From Rhodocyclales bacterium (GTDB lineage Bacteria; Pseudomonadota; Gammaproteobacteria; Burkholderiales; Rhodocyclaceae), in the NCBI GenBank assembly GCA_016215645.1, contig JACRIX010000094.1:1-34369 (forward strand): a stretch of DNA of 34,369 nucleotides, written 5' to 3'. The position numbers were made by a program, and so were the translations under genes. A model generated the notes under the pieces. The model was not told the origin of the DNA and did not search any database. It saw only the letters and a list, made by a program, of their open reading frames with translations. Below are positions 27,674 through 34,369 of the stretch, in pieces; position 1 is the stretch's first letter; each line of letters starts with the position of its first letter.

Positions 27674-29550
27674 GACGAACTCGTCGTTTTGACGATGTGG
27701 ATCGGAATGTCGCGGCGCGAAACATGCTGGATCGCGTCCGGTGCGCAGGGCTGGACGCACAGGCCGCAGCCGGTACAGGCCTGGCTGTCGATTTCGACGA
27801 AGGCGAGCTCGACTTCCTTGCCCGAGGGCTTGATCACCTTGTCGCGACGCGTCACGTGGATCGCCGGGCAGCCGACCTCGACGCAGTTGCCGCAGCCGGT
27901 GCATTTGTCGTCGTCGACCAGGTAGGGCCGGGTCGGCTTGAATTCGTCGATCAGCACGCAGGGGCGGCGGGCGATGATGACCGAGGGGCCTTCGATCTTG
28001 ATTTCCTCGCGCACCGTCTTGAACAGCGTCGGCAGTTCGTAGGGGTCGACCACCTTGATGCGCTCGTTGGGCACGCCCAGCGCCTCGACGATCTTGAAGA
28101 GATCAACTTTGGGCGCGTCCCTGCCATGGATGTCCTTGCCCGAAGCCGGCGTCGCCTGGCCGCCGGTCATGCCCGTGGTGTGGTTGTCCAGCAGCAGCAC
28201 GGTGACATTGCCGTGGTTGTAGGTGATGTCGAGCAGGCCCTGCATGCCCATGTGCATGAAGGTCGAGTCGCCGATCACCGCGAGGATGCGCTTGTTCTTG
28301 TCGACCGCGCCGCGCCCTTTGTCGATGCCCAGCGCCACGCCCATGGTGGCGCCCATGCAGATCGTGGTGTCGAGCGCGTTCCAGGGGTGGCCGGCGCCCA
28401 GCGTGTAGCAGCCGATGTCGCCGGTGACGATGAGGTTCTTGATCTGCGACAGCGTGTAGTACATGCCCATATGCGGGCAGGAGGCGCACAGCGTCGGCGG
28501 CCGCGGGAAGAGCTTGGGCGGCGCGGCGGCAGGCAGAGGCGGCGGCACCGGCTTGCCCAGCAGGCGGTCGATGGCGGGCGTCAGCACCTGCGGCGACAGT
28601 TCGCCGACGCTGGGCAGGATGTCCTTGCCGTGGCAGGCGACGCCGGCGGCCTTGAGTTCGGTTTCGAGGATCTTTTCGGTTTCCTCGACTACCACCAGCT
28701 TGTCGCACAGGGCGGCGAGTTCGCGCAGCTTGTTCGGCGGCCAGGGGTAGGAAAGGCCCAGCTTCAGCACCGGCGCGTCGGGGAAGGCCTCCTTGACGTG
28801 CATGTAGGCCGGGCCCGAGGTGACGAAGCCGACGCTGCGGTCCGTGCCCGCTTCCAGTATGTTGAGCGGCGTGGTTTCCGAGACCTCGCGCAGGGTGTCG
28901 TCGCGCTTGAACAGGCTGGGGATGCGTACCTTGGCATGCGCCGGGACCATCACCCAGCGTTCCGGGTTCTTGATGAAGCCGGCCGGTTCGTGATGTTCGC
29001 GTTCGCCGACCGTGACCAGGCCCTTTACGTGGCAGATGCGCGTCGTCAGGCGCAGCAGCACGGGAGTCTCGTAGGTTTCCGAAAGCACGAAGGCCTGCTT
29101 CGTCATCTCGTAGGCCTCCTGCGAATCGGCCGGCTCCAGCACCGGGATGTGGGCGAAGCGGCCCCAGAAGCGCGAGTCCTGCTCGTTCTGCGACGAGGAC
29201 ATGCCGACATCGTCGGCCACGGCGATCACCAGGCCGCCATAGGCGCCGGTGATGGTCATGGTCATCAGGCAGTCGCTGGCGACGTTGAGGCCGACGTGCT
29301 TCATGGCACAGAAGGCACGTGCGCCGGTCATCGAGGCGCCCAGCGCAACCTCCATCGAAACCTTCTCGTTCACCGACCATTCGGCGTGCAGGTCGGGAAA
29401 GCGCGAGAGCGTCTCCAGGATCTCGGTCGCCGGCGTGCCCGGATAGGCGGCGGCGACACGGGTGCCGGCCTCCCAGACGCCGCGCGCGACGGCTTCGTTG
29501 CCGGACAGGAGTAGCCGCTGGGCGGCAGGATTGGGCAGAACAGCGGCCAT
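27670..29550 (-). CDS. iorA: Indolepyruvate ferredoxin oxidoreductase, alpha subunit
   Basis: The product is 626 residues. The N-terminal half is the pyrimidine-binding domain (LLSGNEAVARG, AYPGTPATEILE, EWSVNEKVSMEVALGA). The middle half is the thiamine diphosphate domain (CASCPHMGMYY, GDIGCYTLGAGHPWNALDTTICMG, GDSTFMHMG, LLLDNHTTGMTGGQ). The C-terminus has two 4Fe-4S motifs, CTGCGNCVEVGCPAI and CTGCGLCVQPCAPDA. This is IorA, with thiamine, CoA and Fe-S chemistry. ATG 29550 has GGAG about 5 bases away and begins at the conserved N-terminus; the longer frame to 29610 is not needed. In Rhodocyclales such enzymes serve aromatic amino acid breakdown, which would suit anaerobic life, though the role here is inferred. 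Confidence 0.95.
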   Translation of the reverse strand: MAAVLPNPAAQRLLLSGNEAVARGVWEAGTRVAAAYPGTPATEILETLSRFPDLHAEWSVNEKVSMEVALGASMTGARAFCAMKHVGLNVASDCLMTMTITGAYGGLVIAVADDVGMSSSQNEQDSRFWGRFAHIPVLEPADSQEAYEMTKQAFVLSETYETPVLLRLTTRICHVKGLVTVGEREHHEPAGFIKNPERWVMVPAHAKVRIPSLFKRDDTLREVSETTPLNILEAGTDRSVGFVTSGPAYMHVKEAFPDAPVLKLGLSYPWPPNKLRELAALCDKLVVVEETEKILETELKAAGVACHGKDILPSVGELSPQVLTPAIDRLLGKPVPPPLPAAAPPKLFPRPPTLCASCPHMGMYYTLSQIKNLIVTGDIGCYTLGAGHPWNALDTTICMGATMGVALGIDKGRGAVDKNKRILAVIGDSTFMHMGMQGLLDITYNHGNVTVLLLDNHTTGMTGGQATPASGKDIHGRDAPKVDLFKIVEALGVPNERIKVVDPYELPTLFKTVREEIKIEGPSVIIARRPCVLIDEFKPTRPYLVDDDKCTGCGNCVEVGCPAIHVTRRDKVIKPSGKEVELAFVEIDSQACTGCGLCVQPCAPDAIQHVSRRDIPIHIVKTTSSS

Positions 29551-29674
29551 GAAGACTCCAGAGAAAAAATTGACCTGCGCCGGGACGCCCCCTACGCAGG
29601 CCATCATCAAATCATCGCGGTGAATTATCCGGATTTGCAGCAGGGACGTCCATAGCCGAGTGACGGCTCAGGGG

Positions 29675-29704
29675 TTTACATGTGATTAAGCATTTGCTTA
29701 TAAT
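29675..29704 (+). promoter_or_regulatory. Strong sigma-70 promoter of the TusE/DsrC-like gene, with palindrome
   Basis: TTTACA (29675-29680) and a perfect TATAAT (29699-29704) are separated by 18 bases. A perfect 6-bp palindrome with two-base spacer, TAAGCA-TT-TGCTTA (29687-29700), covers the spacer and the start of the -10, in a position that fits a repressor site. Transcription would start about 40 bases before the gene. Confidence 0.7.
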
Positions 29705-29752
29705 CCGAGCAAAATAGTCAAGTAATCCCCCCGACCCCAATGGAGAACAAGC

Positions 29753-30082
29753 ATGATCAACGTCAATGGCCGTGAAATCGAAACCGACGCCGAAGGCTAT
29801 CTCGCCTCGCTCGACGACTGGAGCGATGAGGTCGCCCAATACCTTGCTGACCGCGATGAACTGAAGCTCGGCGACGAACACTGGCAGGTGTTGCGCTGGA
29901 TTCGCGATTACTACGCCGAGAACGGCACCGCGCCCAATCTGCGCGTGATGTCGAAGATGATCGGCGGCGATCTGGGCGAGCAGTACGCCGACAAGAAGTA
30001 CCTCTTCGACCTTTTCCCCTACGGCCCGGCCAAGCAGGCGGCACGCTACGCCGGCATGCCCAAGCCCACCGGCTGCGTATAA
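29753..30082 (+). CDS. tusE: TusE/DsrC/DsvC family sulfur-relay protein
   Basis: The product is 109 residues, the family length. The N-terminal DAEGYL, GDEHWQVLRWIRDYYAENGTAPNLRVM helix-turn-helix-like core and the flexible C-terminal PKPTGCV arm are typical. Cys108, the penultimate sulfur-carrying cysteine, is present. The second cysteine of true DsrC, eleven residues earlier, is replaced by Ala97 (AKQAARYAG). This argues for a TusE-type sulfur transferase feeding tRNA thiolation rather than the DsrC trisulfide partner of dissimilatory sulfite reductase. ATG 29753 has GGAG 7 bases upstream and a strong promoter. The element copy B begins at its stop codon. Confidence 0.87.
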   Translation: MINVNGREIETDAEGYLASLDDWSDEVAQYLADRDELKLGDEHWQVLRWIRDYYAENGTAPNLRVMSKMIGGDLGEQYADKKYLFDLFPYGPAKQAARYAGMPKPTGCV

Positions 30083-30118
30083 AAGTCGGCGCCGGTGGCA
30101 CGGCGGCGGTGCTAGCAT
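30080..30118 (+). repeat. AAAGTCGGCGC element, copy B
   Basis: The core AAAGTCGGCGC is at 30082-30092, its first bases being the end of the tusE TAA stop codon (30080-30082). It continues with CACGGCG and ends GCTAGCATCG with a -10-like TAGCAT (30113-30118), 10 bases before the RlmN-like start. It is closest in layout to copy A. Confidence 0.6.
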
Positions 30119-30128
30119 CGCCGGCCTG

Positions 30129-31133
30129 ATGCGTATCGAAGACCTGCGCCGGCGTCTCGCCGCGGCCGGCGCCAAACCACTCCATGTCGAACGCATGCTG
30201 CGCGCCTGGACGCGCGGCATGCCGCTCGACCACGGGCCGGTTCCGGCCGCCAACTACCTTCCCGCCGCCGTGCGCGGCGGGTTGCCGGCGCTGACGGCGG
30301 AACTCGACGGCCTGGCGCGGGTGCGGGCCGAGCACCCGGCCGTCGACGGCTCGGTGCGCCTGCTGGTCGAACTTGGCGACGGCCAGACCGTGGAAAGCGT
30401 GCTGCTGCCGCGCGACGGCGTGTGCGTGTCGACCCAGGTCGGCTGCGCCGTAGGTTGCACGTTCTGCATGACGGGGAAGCGCGGCCTGTTGCGGCAGCTG
30501 GGCGCCGCCGAGATCGTCGCCCAGGTGGTGCTGGCCCGGCGCCGGCGCAAGGTGAGCAAGGTGGTGTTCATGGGCATGGGCGAGCCGGCGCACAACATGG
30601 ACAACGTGCTCGCCGCCATCGAACTGCTCGGCACCGCCGGCGGCATCGGCCACAAGAACCTGGTGTTCTCCACCGTCGGCGACCGGCGCGTGTTCGAGCG
30701 CCTGCCGCAGGGCAGGGTAAAGCCGGCGCTGGCGCTTTCGCTACACACGACGCGGGCCGAGTTGCGTGCGCAACTTTTGCCCAAGGCTCAGCCCATAGAG
30801 CCGGCCGAACTGGTCGAGCTCGCCGACGCCTATTCGCGCGCCACCGGCTATCCGGTGCAATACCAATGGACCCTGCTCGAAGGAATCAACGACGGCGATG
30901 AGGAACTCGACGCCATCGTGTGCCTGCTCAAGGGCAAATACGCGGTGATGAACTTCATCCCCTACAACGAGGTCGAGGGCCCGGGCTTTCGCCGCCCCTC
31001 GCGCGAACGCTGCGAGGCGATGACCCTGCACCTGTATCGCCACGGCATACTCGCCAAGCTGCGCCAGTCGGCGGGGCAGGACATCGATGGCGGCTGCGGG
31101 CAGTTGCGGGCGCGGCATCTTGCCGTGACGTGA
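30129..31133 (+). CDS. RlmN-like radical SAM RNA methyltransferase
   Basis: The product is 334 residues. The radical SAM cluster ligands are Cys106, Cys110 and Cys113 (CAVGCTFCMTG). The two methyl-transfer cysteines of the RlmN/Cfr family are also in place: Cys99 (GVCVSTQ) and Cys323 (DIDGGCGQL). FMGMGEPAHNMDNV, ALSLHTTRAELRAQLLP and MNFIPYNEVEGPGFRRPS follow the family. RlmN makes 2-methyladenosine in 23S rRNA and some tRNAs. The chain is somewhat shorter than usual RlmN, with a shortened N-terminus, and it does not lie in the usual housekeeping neighbourhood (ndk, ispG, hisS). It could therefore be a second, specialised copy, so no gene symbol is given. The start is ATG 30129. Confidence 0.88.
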   Translation: MRIEDLRRRLAAAGAKPLHVERMLRAWTRGMPLDHGPVPAANYLPAAVRGGLPALTAELDGLARVRAEHPAVDGSVRLLVELGDGQTVESVLLPRDGVCVSTQVGCAVGCTFCMTGKRGLLRQLGAAEIVAQVVLARRRRKVSKVVFMGMGEPAHNMDNVLAAIELLGTAGGIGHKNLVFSTVGDRRVFERLPQGRVKPALALSLHTTRAELRAQLLPKAQPIEPAELVELADAYSRATGYPVQYQWTLLEGINDGDEELDAIVCLLKGKYAVMNFIPYNEVEGPGFRRPSRERCEAMTLHLYRHGILAKLRQSAGQDIDGGCGQLRARHLAVT

Positions 31134-31161
31134 AAGTCGGCGCTGGTGATACGCCGAATAT
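31131..31161 (+). repeat. AAAGTCGGCGC element, copy C
   Basis: The core AAAGTCGGCGC (31133-31143) begins with the last base of the RlmN-like TGA stop codon. TCGGCG (31137-31142) pairs with CGCCGA (31152-31157) across a 9-base loop. It differs from copy E by only a few bases. The next gene, the alpha/beta hydrolase, begins 70-100 bases downstream. Confidence 0.7.
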
Positions 31162-31231
31162 TGAAGCGCACGGCAGTTTCGACAGTCCGTTTCTCCCACA
31201 GTCGCGGGTATCCGGCCCGCAAGGAGTTGCC

Positions 31232-32035
31232 ATGAAACCTCGTATCCAGTTTATGGCCGTCGTGCTGCTGTTACTCGCGGTCCTACTATCGCCGCCGCTG
31301 CGAGCCGCGCCTCCGGTGCAGGAAATCGGTATCGTCGTCATGCACGGCAAGGGCGGCAGCCCGGGGCGTTTCGTCAATGTGCTGGCCGAGGCGCTGGAGA
31401 AGGAAGGCTTCCTCGTCGCCAACATCGAGATGCCCTGGTCGGCCCGGCGCCACTACGATGTTGAACTCGATGCCGCCGTTGGCGAAGCCAGTCGCGCACT
31501 GGATGAGCTGCGAGCCAGGGGGGCGAAAAAGCTCTTCGTTTCTGGCCATAGCCAGGGTGGCATCTTCGCCCTGCTCTATGGCGCGCGGCACAAGGTCGAT
31601 GGCCTCGTGGCGATCGTTCCCGGCGGGGCTGTTGACGTCAAGGTTTACCTCAGCACCCTCGGCAGCGACGTGGCCCGGGCAAGACAGATGATCGCCGACG
31701 GACGCGGCCAAGAGAAAGCCGAGTTCGCCGACTACGAAGCTTCGCGCGGCACCAACCCGGTCACGACGACGGCATCTTCCTACCTCAGCTGGTTCGACCC
31801 GAATGGCGCCCATACCAGCCGCGTCTTCAGCCAGGTCCTGCCCGGCGTGCCCGTGCTGCATGTCAGCGCGACGCGCGACTACCCGGGCCTGCTCAGGTTT
31901 CGCGAGCAGAACCATGCCGCGATCCCCGCGCATCCGCTGAAACGGATGGCGGTGGTCGATTCCGACCACCTCAACGCGCCCGCCGCTGCCGCGCCGGAAG
32001 TGCTGCGCTGGGTGCGCGAAGTGACGACCCAGTAG
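31232..32035 (+). CDS. Secreted alpha/beta hydrolase
   Basis: The product is 267 residues. A signal peptide (about 1-26, ending LRAA) is followed by an alpha/beta-hydrolase domain with VVMHGKGGSPGRF (oxyanion strand), the nucleophile elbow GHSQGG (Ser107), a plausible acid Asp216 (ATRDYPG) and His246 (DSDHLN). All three triad positions are therefore visible. It should act in the periplasm or outside; the substrate is unknown. ATG 31232 has AAGGAG 5 bases upstream and starts the signal peptide, whereas the open frame continues back into the RlmN-like gene. It may belong to a sub-group with a dienelactone-hydrolase-like appearance. Confidence 0.85.
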   Translation: MKPRIQFMAVVLLLLAVLLSPPLRAAPPVQEIGIVVMHGKGGSPGRFVNVLAEALEKEGFLVANIEMPWSARRHYDVELDAAVGEASRALDELRARGAKKLFVSGHSQGGIFALLYGARHKVDGLVAIVPGGAVDVKVYLSTLGSDVARARQMIADGRGQEKAEFADYEASRGTNPVTTTASSYLSWFDPNGAHTSRVFSQVLPGVPVLHVSATRDYPGLLRFREQNHAAIPAHPLKRMAVVDSDHLNAPAAAAPEVLRWVREVTTQ

Positions 32036-32353
32036 CAGACGGACGGCGCTGGATGGCGACGGAAATGGGACGTCGCGGCAGCAAGGCGGTCAGCGAAGCA
32101 AAGGCTGCATGAGCGCGCGAAAACGGCAAGCCAGGCGGCCGGCAGAGGAAGCCGGCGACCGTGTAGCAATTGAAAGTCGGCGCTGGAGGTATGGCGATTT
32201 TCTTTGGCTGGGACGAATGACAGGCAAGACTCGCGGAAGGAATCGTGGTCTGTCCGTGATATGCCCACTGATATGCCAATCGGCTATTCCTGTGTTTAGC
32301 CTTTCACAGGCCAGTGATATAGAATATCCCCATTGACTAGTGGGCAGTGACAA
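32036..32353 (+). other. Intergenic region upstream of the rhomboid gene
   Basis: This 318-base stretch has no convincing gene; a 75-codon frame at 32109-32336 has no ribosome-binding site and mostly basic shadow composition. It holds copy D of the AAAGTCGGCGC element (32171-32200), a direct repeat TGATATGCC at 32257-32265 and 32269-32277 (12-base spacing), and a weak promoter candidate near the gene (TATAGA around 32318-32323 with TTTAGC 17 bases upstream). The second half is clearly more AT-rich than the surrounding genes. Confidence 0.45.
32171..32200 (+). repeat. AAAGTCGGCGC element, copy D
   Basis: The core AAAGTCGGCGC is at 32173-32183 and is preceded by TG as in copy C. It continues TGGAGGTATGGCG, so the CGCCGA arm is lost or changed. 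Unlike B, C and E it does not touch a stop codon. The next gene is the rhomboid protease about 155 bases downstream. Confidence 0.6.
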
Positions 32354-34150
32354 GTGGAGTGGATCACACCATCAATGGTGCTTGGGGTTCCGGAAGGAGC
32401 ATCCGAAGCGGAGATACGCAATGCATACTCCGCGGTGCTTGGAACAATCAGGCGAAGCGAGTTGCCGGCCGACGTTGCCCTGGCAAGGATCAGTCAAGCC
32501 CGCGCGGCGTTCAAAGCGTTGACCCAACCGGACGGCATAGACGAGTCAAGGCTTGATGGCGGGACATCAGTCCCCGTTACCGCGGCTTCTACCGGCCAGA
32601 CAAGAAGCAATCAAGACGGTGAAGCCAGGCTTGCCTCAATGTCGCCAACCGTGGCGGCCGCCAGACCGCCAACGGCGTCAGTGCGGCAGATCGAGGGCGA
32701 GCATGGTTTTGTCGTGGATTTTGGCGGACCATCGAATACGCGTGGGCTGCTGAGGCAACTGCCTTTCTATGGCGAAGCATTTGTCTACGTTTCCAACGAT
32801 GTCGTGCGGATTCGTGGTCGCCGGCATCGGTTGCTGAGGGGCGGAGTCATCGAAGAAATACGGTTTCCCAGGTCAAGTATCCGCAATGTTGTGGTGAACC
32901 ATCAGACGGTCCGATTCGATATCCCTGACGACGATGAGCGAGGCAAGCAGGTTGTGGTGTTCTCGTCTGCGCGCGCAGGTGAGGCCAACATTCTGGCCAG
33001 GCTCCTGCCGAGCGAGATGACGCGTGCTTTCGCCAAGGACGTGGCCGAACGTTCGAGCTTCAAGGAGCGCCTCGATGCGGTCAGCCCAAGTGCCCCCATC
33101 ACTCCTCTGCTCGTGACAATCAATGTGGCGGTCTTCCTGATAATGTGGGCCAAAGGAGCCGGGTTCGGCAGAGTGGACTCCGACTTCATCCGGGGATGGG
33201 GGTCCAACTTTGGCCCGGCGGTATTGGATGGTCAGTGGTGGCGGCTGCTTACCGGCACGTTCCTGCACGGTGGTTTTTCGCACTTGTTCTTCAATATGCT
33301 GGTTCTCTATTACTCCGGGCGTCTGGCGGAAAGAATGTACGGCAGTTCCCGGTTCCTCCTGCTCTATCTGGTTGCCGGATTGACCGGCAGCATTGCGACA
33401 CTGCTGTGGTATCCCGTGGTCAATAGCGTGGGAGCTTCAGGTGCAATTCTTGGGGTTTTCGGCGGATTGCTGGCGTTCATGGGCAACACCAACAACGGCG
33501 TCCCGGCAAGAGTGATGGGAGAACAAGTGATTGCCGCGATGGCGCTCGTCGGTTTCAATCTGTTCGGCGGATTCGCGAGTACAGGGGTTGATAACGCGGC
33601 CCATGTTGGCGGCCTATTGGGAGGGTTCGCCATGGGATTGCTCTTGGCTAGACCTGTTTCGATAAGCGTCCGCGCCGAACCGAGGCCGGTATGGGTTGCG
33701 ATGGCCGCAATGCTCGCGGTGGCCGCGCTGGCGGTGCTGAGCGGTCCATTGCGGAATCCATCTCAGGCAATCCGTCAGGATCTGGCATTCAGCGCGGCGC
33801 TGGAAAAGGTCCTGGTCAGGGAAGCGAAACTTCAGGCCGATATCGAGGCATTGAAGAAAAGGGCGAACAAGACCAATCCCTACGAATTGGCTCGCGTTCT
33901 CGAGGAAGACATCGCACCTCAATGGGACAAGTTGTATAGGTTGGTTGACGATGCCAAGTTGAGCACAGAATCGCGACAGCTCGACAAGCGTGACGCATTG
34001 CTTGCCTATCTGAACGCGCAGCGTAAAGTTGCCCAACTTTACGCGAAGGGCATTCAGCAAGGACGGCTGCATTACATTCAGGAAGCGCAACAATCCAGCG
34101 AAGATGCCAAACGTCAAGTGGAGGCGCTTCGCAAACTGGCGAAACGCTAG
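32354..34150 (+). CDS. Rhomboid intramembrane serine protease with J-like and PH-like N-terminal regions
   Basis: The product is 598 residues from GTG 32354. Residues about 4-58 (VLGVPEGASEAEIRNAYSAV) resemble the helices of a DnaJ domain but lack the HPD tripeptide needed to stimulate Hsp70. Residues about 115-225 form a beta-rich stretch that may be PH-like (GEAFVYVSNDVVRIRGRRHR). The rhomboid core follows (about 250-440): HGGFSHLFFNMLVLYYSG, the catalytic Ser362 in GASGAILG and His417 in NAAHVGG, with about six membrane helices. A further helix lies near 453-470, and a coiled coil (about 485-595) ends the chain. The base and codon use looks lower in GC than its neighbours. Substrate and role are unknown. 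Confidence 0.85.
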   Translation: MEWITPSMVLGVPEGASEAEIRNAYSAVLGTIRRSELPADVALARISQARAAFKALTQPDGIDESRLDGGTSVPVTAASTGQTRSNQDGEARLASMSPTVAAARPPTASVRQIEGEHGFVVDFGGPSNTRGLLRQLPFYGEAFVYVSNDVVRIRGRRHRLLRGGVIEEIRFPRSSIRNVVVNHQTVRFDIPDDDERGKQVVVFSSARAGEANILARLLPSEMTRAFAKDVAERSSFKERLDAVSPSAPITPLLVTINVAVFLIMWAKGAGFGRVDSDFIRGWGSNFGPAVLDGQWWRLLTGTFLHGGFSHLFFNMLVLYYSGRLAERMYGSSRFLLLYLVAGLTGSIATLLWYPVVNSVGASGAILGVFGGLLAFMGNTNNGVPARVMGEQVIAAMALVGFNLFGGFASTGVDNAAHVGGLLGGFAMGLLLARPVSISVRAEPRPVWVAMAAMLAVAALAVLSGPLRNPSQAIRQDLAFSAALEKVLVREAKLQADIEALKKRANKTNPYELARVLEEDIAPQWDKLYRLVDDAKLSTESRQLDKRDALLAYLNAQRKVAQLYAKGIQQGRLHYIQEAQQSSEDAKRQVEALRKLAKR

Positions 34151-34213
34151 TTCACCGTTCGCACCGGCGGACGAGCAGCGGCGGTCGGCAGTCTAGGTGA
34201 GGCGGACACAGCG

Positions 34214-34369
34214 TCAAATCTCCTCCGCCTCCATCTTGATCGCGCCGCAGGGGCATTCGGCGACGCACATGCCGCAGCCCTTGCAGTAGTCCAGATTGAA
34301 CTGGAAGCGCTTGCCGGGGCCGAGCTTGATCACGGCGTTGTCGGGGCAGACGCCGTAGCAGTTGTCGCA
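34214..34369 (-). CDS. 4Fe-4S dicluster C-terminus of an oxidoreductase (5' end outside window)
   Basis: The last 51 codons of a minus-strand gene run in from the right edge and stop at TGA (34216-34214). They contain two iron-sulfur motifs, CDNCYGVCPDNAV and CKGCGMCVAECPCGAI, separated by a short LGPGKRFQFNLDY strand. From memory this ending fits GltD-like FAD/NAD(P)-binding oxidoreductases and the delta subunits of 2-oxoacid:ferredoxin oxidoreductases. Which one cannot be decided from the tail. The gene converges on the rhomboid gene with a 63-base gap (34151-34213) in which no feature is seen. Confidence 0.8.
   Translation of the reverse strand, partial: CDNCYGVCPDNAVIKLGPGKRFQFNLDYCKGCGMCVAECPCGAIKMEAEEI

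Noticed and set aside
32109-32336. 75-codon frame upstream of the rhomboid gene
   Set aside because: No ribosome-binding site and the composition changes where it crosses the repeat; not protein-like.

Overview
The window is GC-rich, densely packed chromosomal DNA of a betaproteobacterium. The best fit is Rhodocyclales or a close relative. This is inferred from the gene set and protein style: ApaG/GrxD, a lysine/alanine histone H1-like protein with the betaproteobacterial tail, hemCDXY, pilSR-ampD, GTP-type PEP carboxykinase, malic enzyme fused to phosphotransacetylase, and IorAB indolepyruvate oxidoreductase. No sequence search was possible. Most genes are ordinary housekeeping genes, and no phage, CRISPR array or defence island is visible.

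Layout. 1-421: the 3' end of an IS630-like transposase abuts the first ~95 codons of a membrane nucleotide-cyclase-like gene, so that gene looks broken. 612-1414: apaG and grxD. 1459-5066 (minus): argH, a Ser/Thr kinase with a cyclic-nucleotide-binding-like domain, and a fructosamine-kinase-like gene, tightly coupled. 5343-10205 (plus): ispB, tRNA-Pro(CGG), a small zinc-ribbon membrane protein, pilS, pilR, ampD. 10206-11414: a long leader with a good promoter, then the histone H1-like gene and its terminator. 11509-11590: a perfect 41-bp tandem repeat made of hairpins. 11662-14728 (minus): an aminotransferase and pckG. 15053-19595 (plus): maeB, a patatin-like lipase and pbpG. 19788-23749: the hemC-hemD-hemX-hemY operon. 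23757-29550 (minus): a NUDIX hydrolase, a small secreted Asp/Gly/His-rich protein, and a likely iorA-iorB-folD-purE-hemF operon. 29753-34150 (plus): a TusE/DsrC-like protein, an RlmN-like radical SAM enzyme, a secreted alpha/beta hydrolase, and a multidomain rhomboid protease. 34214-34369 (minus): the C-terminus of a ferredoxin-domain protein.

Functional themes. There are two tetrapyrrole blocks (hemCDXY and hemF). PckG and MaeB are divergent C4/C3 carbon-node enzymes that probably share a control region. PilSR is type IV pilus control. Fe-S and sulfur proteins recur (GrxD, TusE-like, IorA, RlmN-like, terminal ferredoxin domain). Envelope enzymes are AmpD, PbpG, the patatin-like protein and the rhomboid.

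The least explained structure is an intergenic repeat with the core AAAGTCGGCGC. It occurs five times (12885, 14984, 30082, 31133, 32173), always upstream of and in the same orientation as a gene, and three times it starts at or directly after the stop codon of the preceding gene. Other points of interest are the 41-bp hairpin tandem repeat, a 21-bp stem that contains the stop codons of two convergent genes, the long histone leader with an ACCTACTA repeat cluster, and the rhomboid with J-like and PH-like N-terminal regions.
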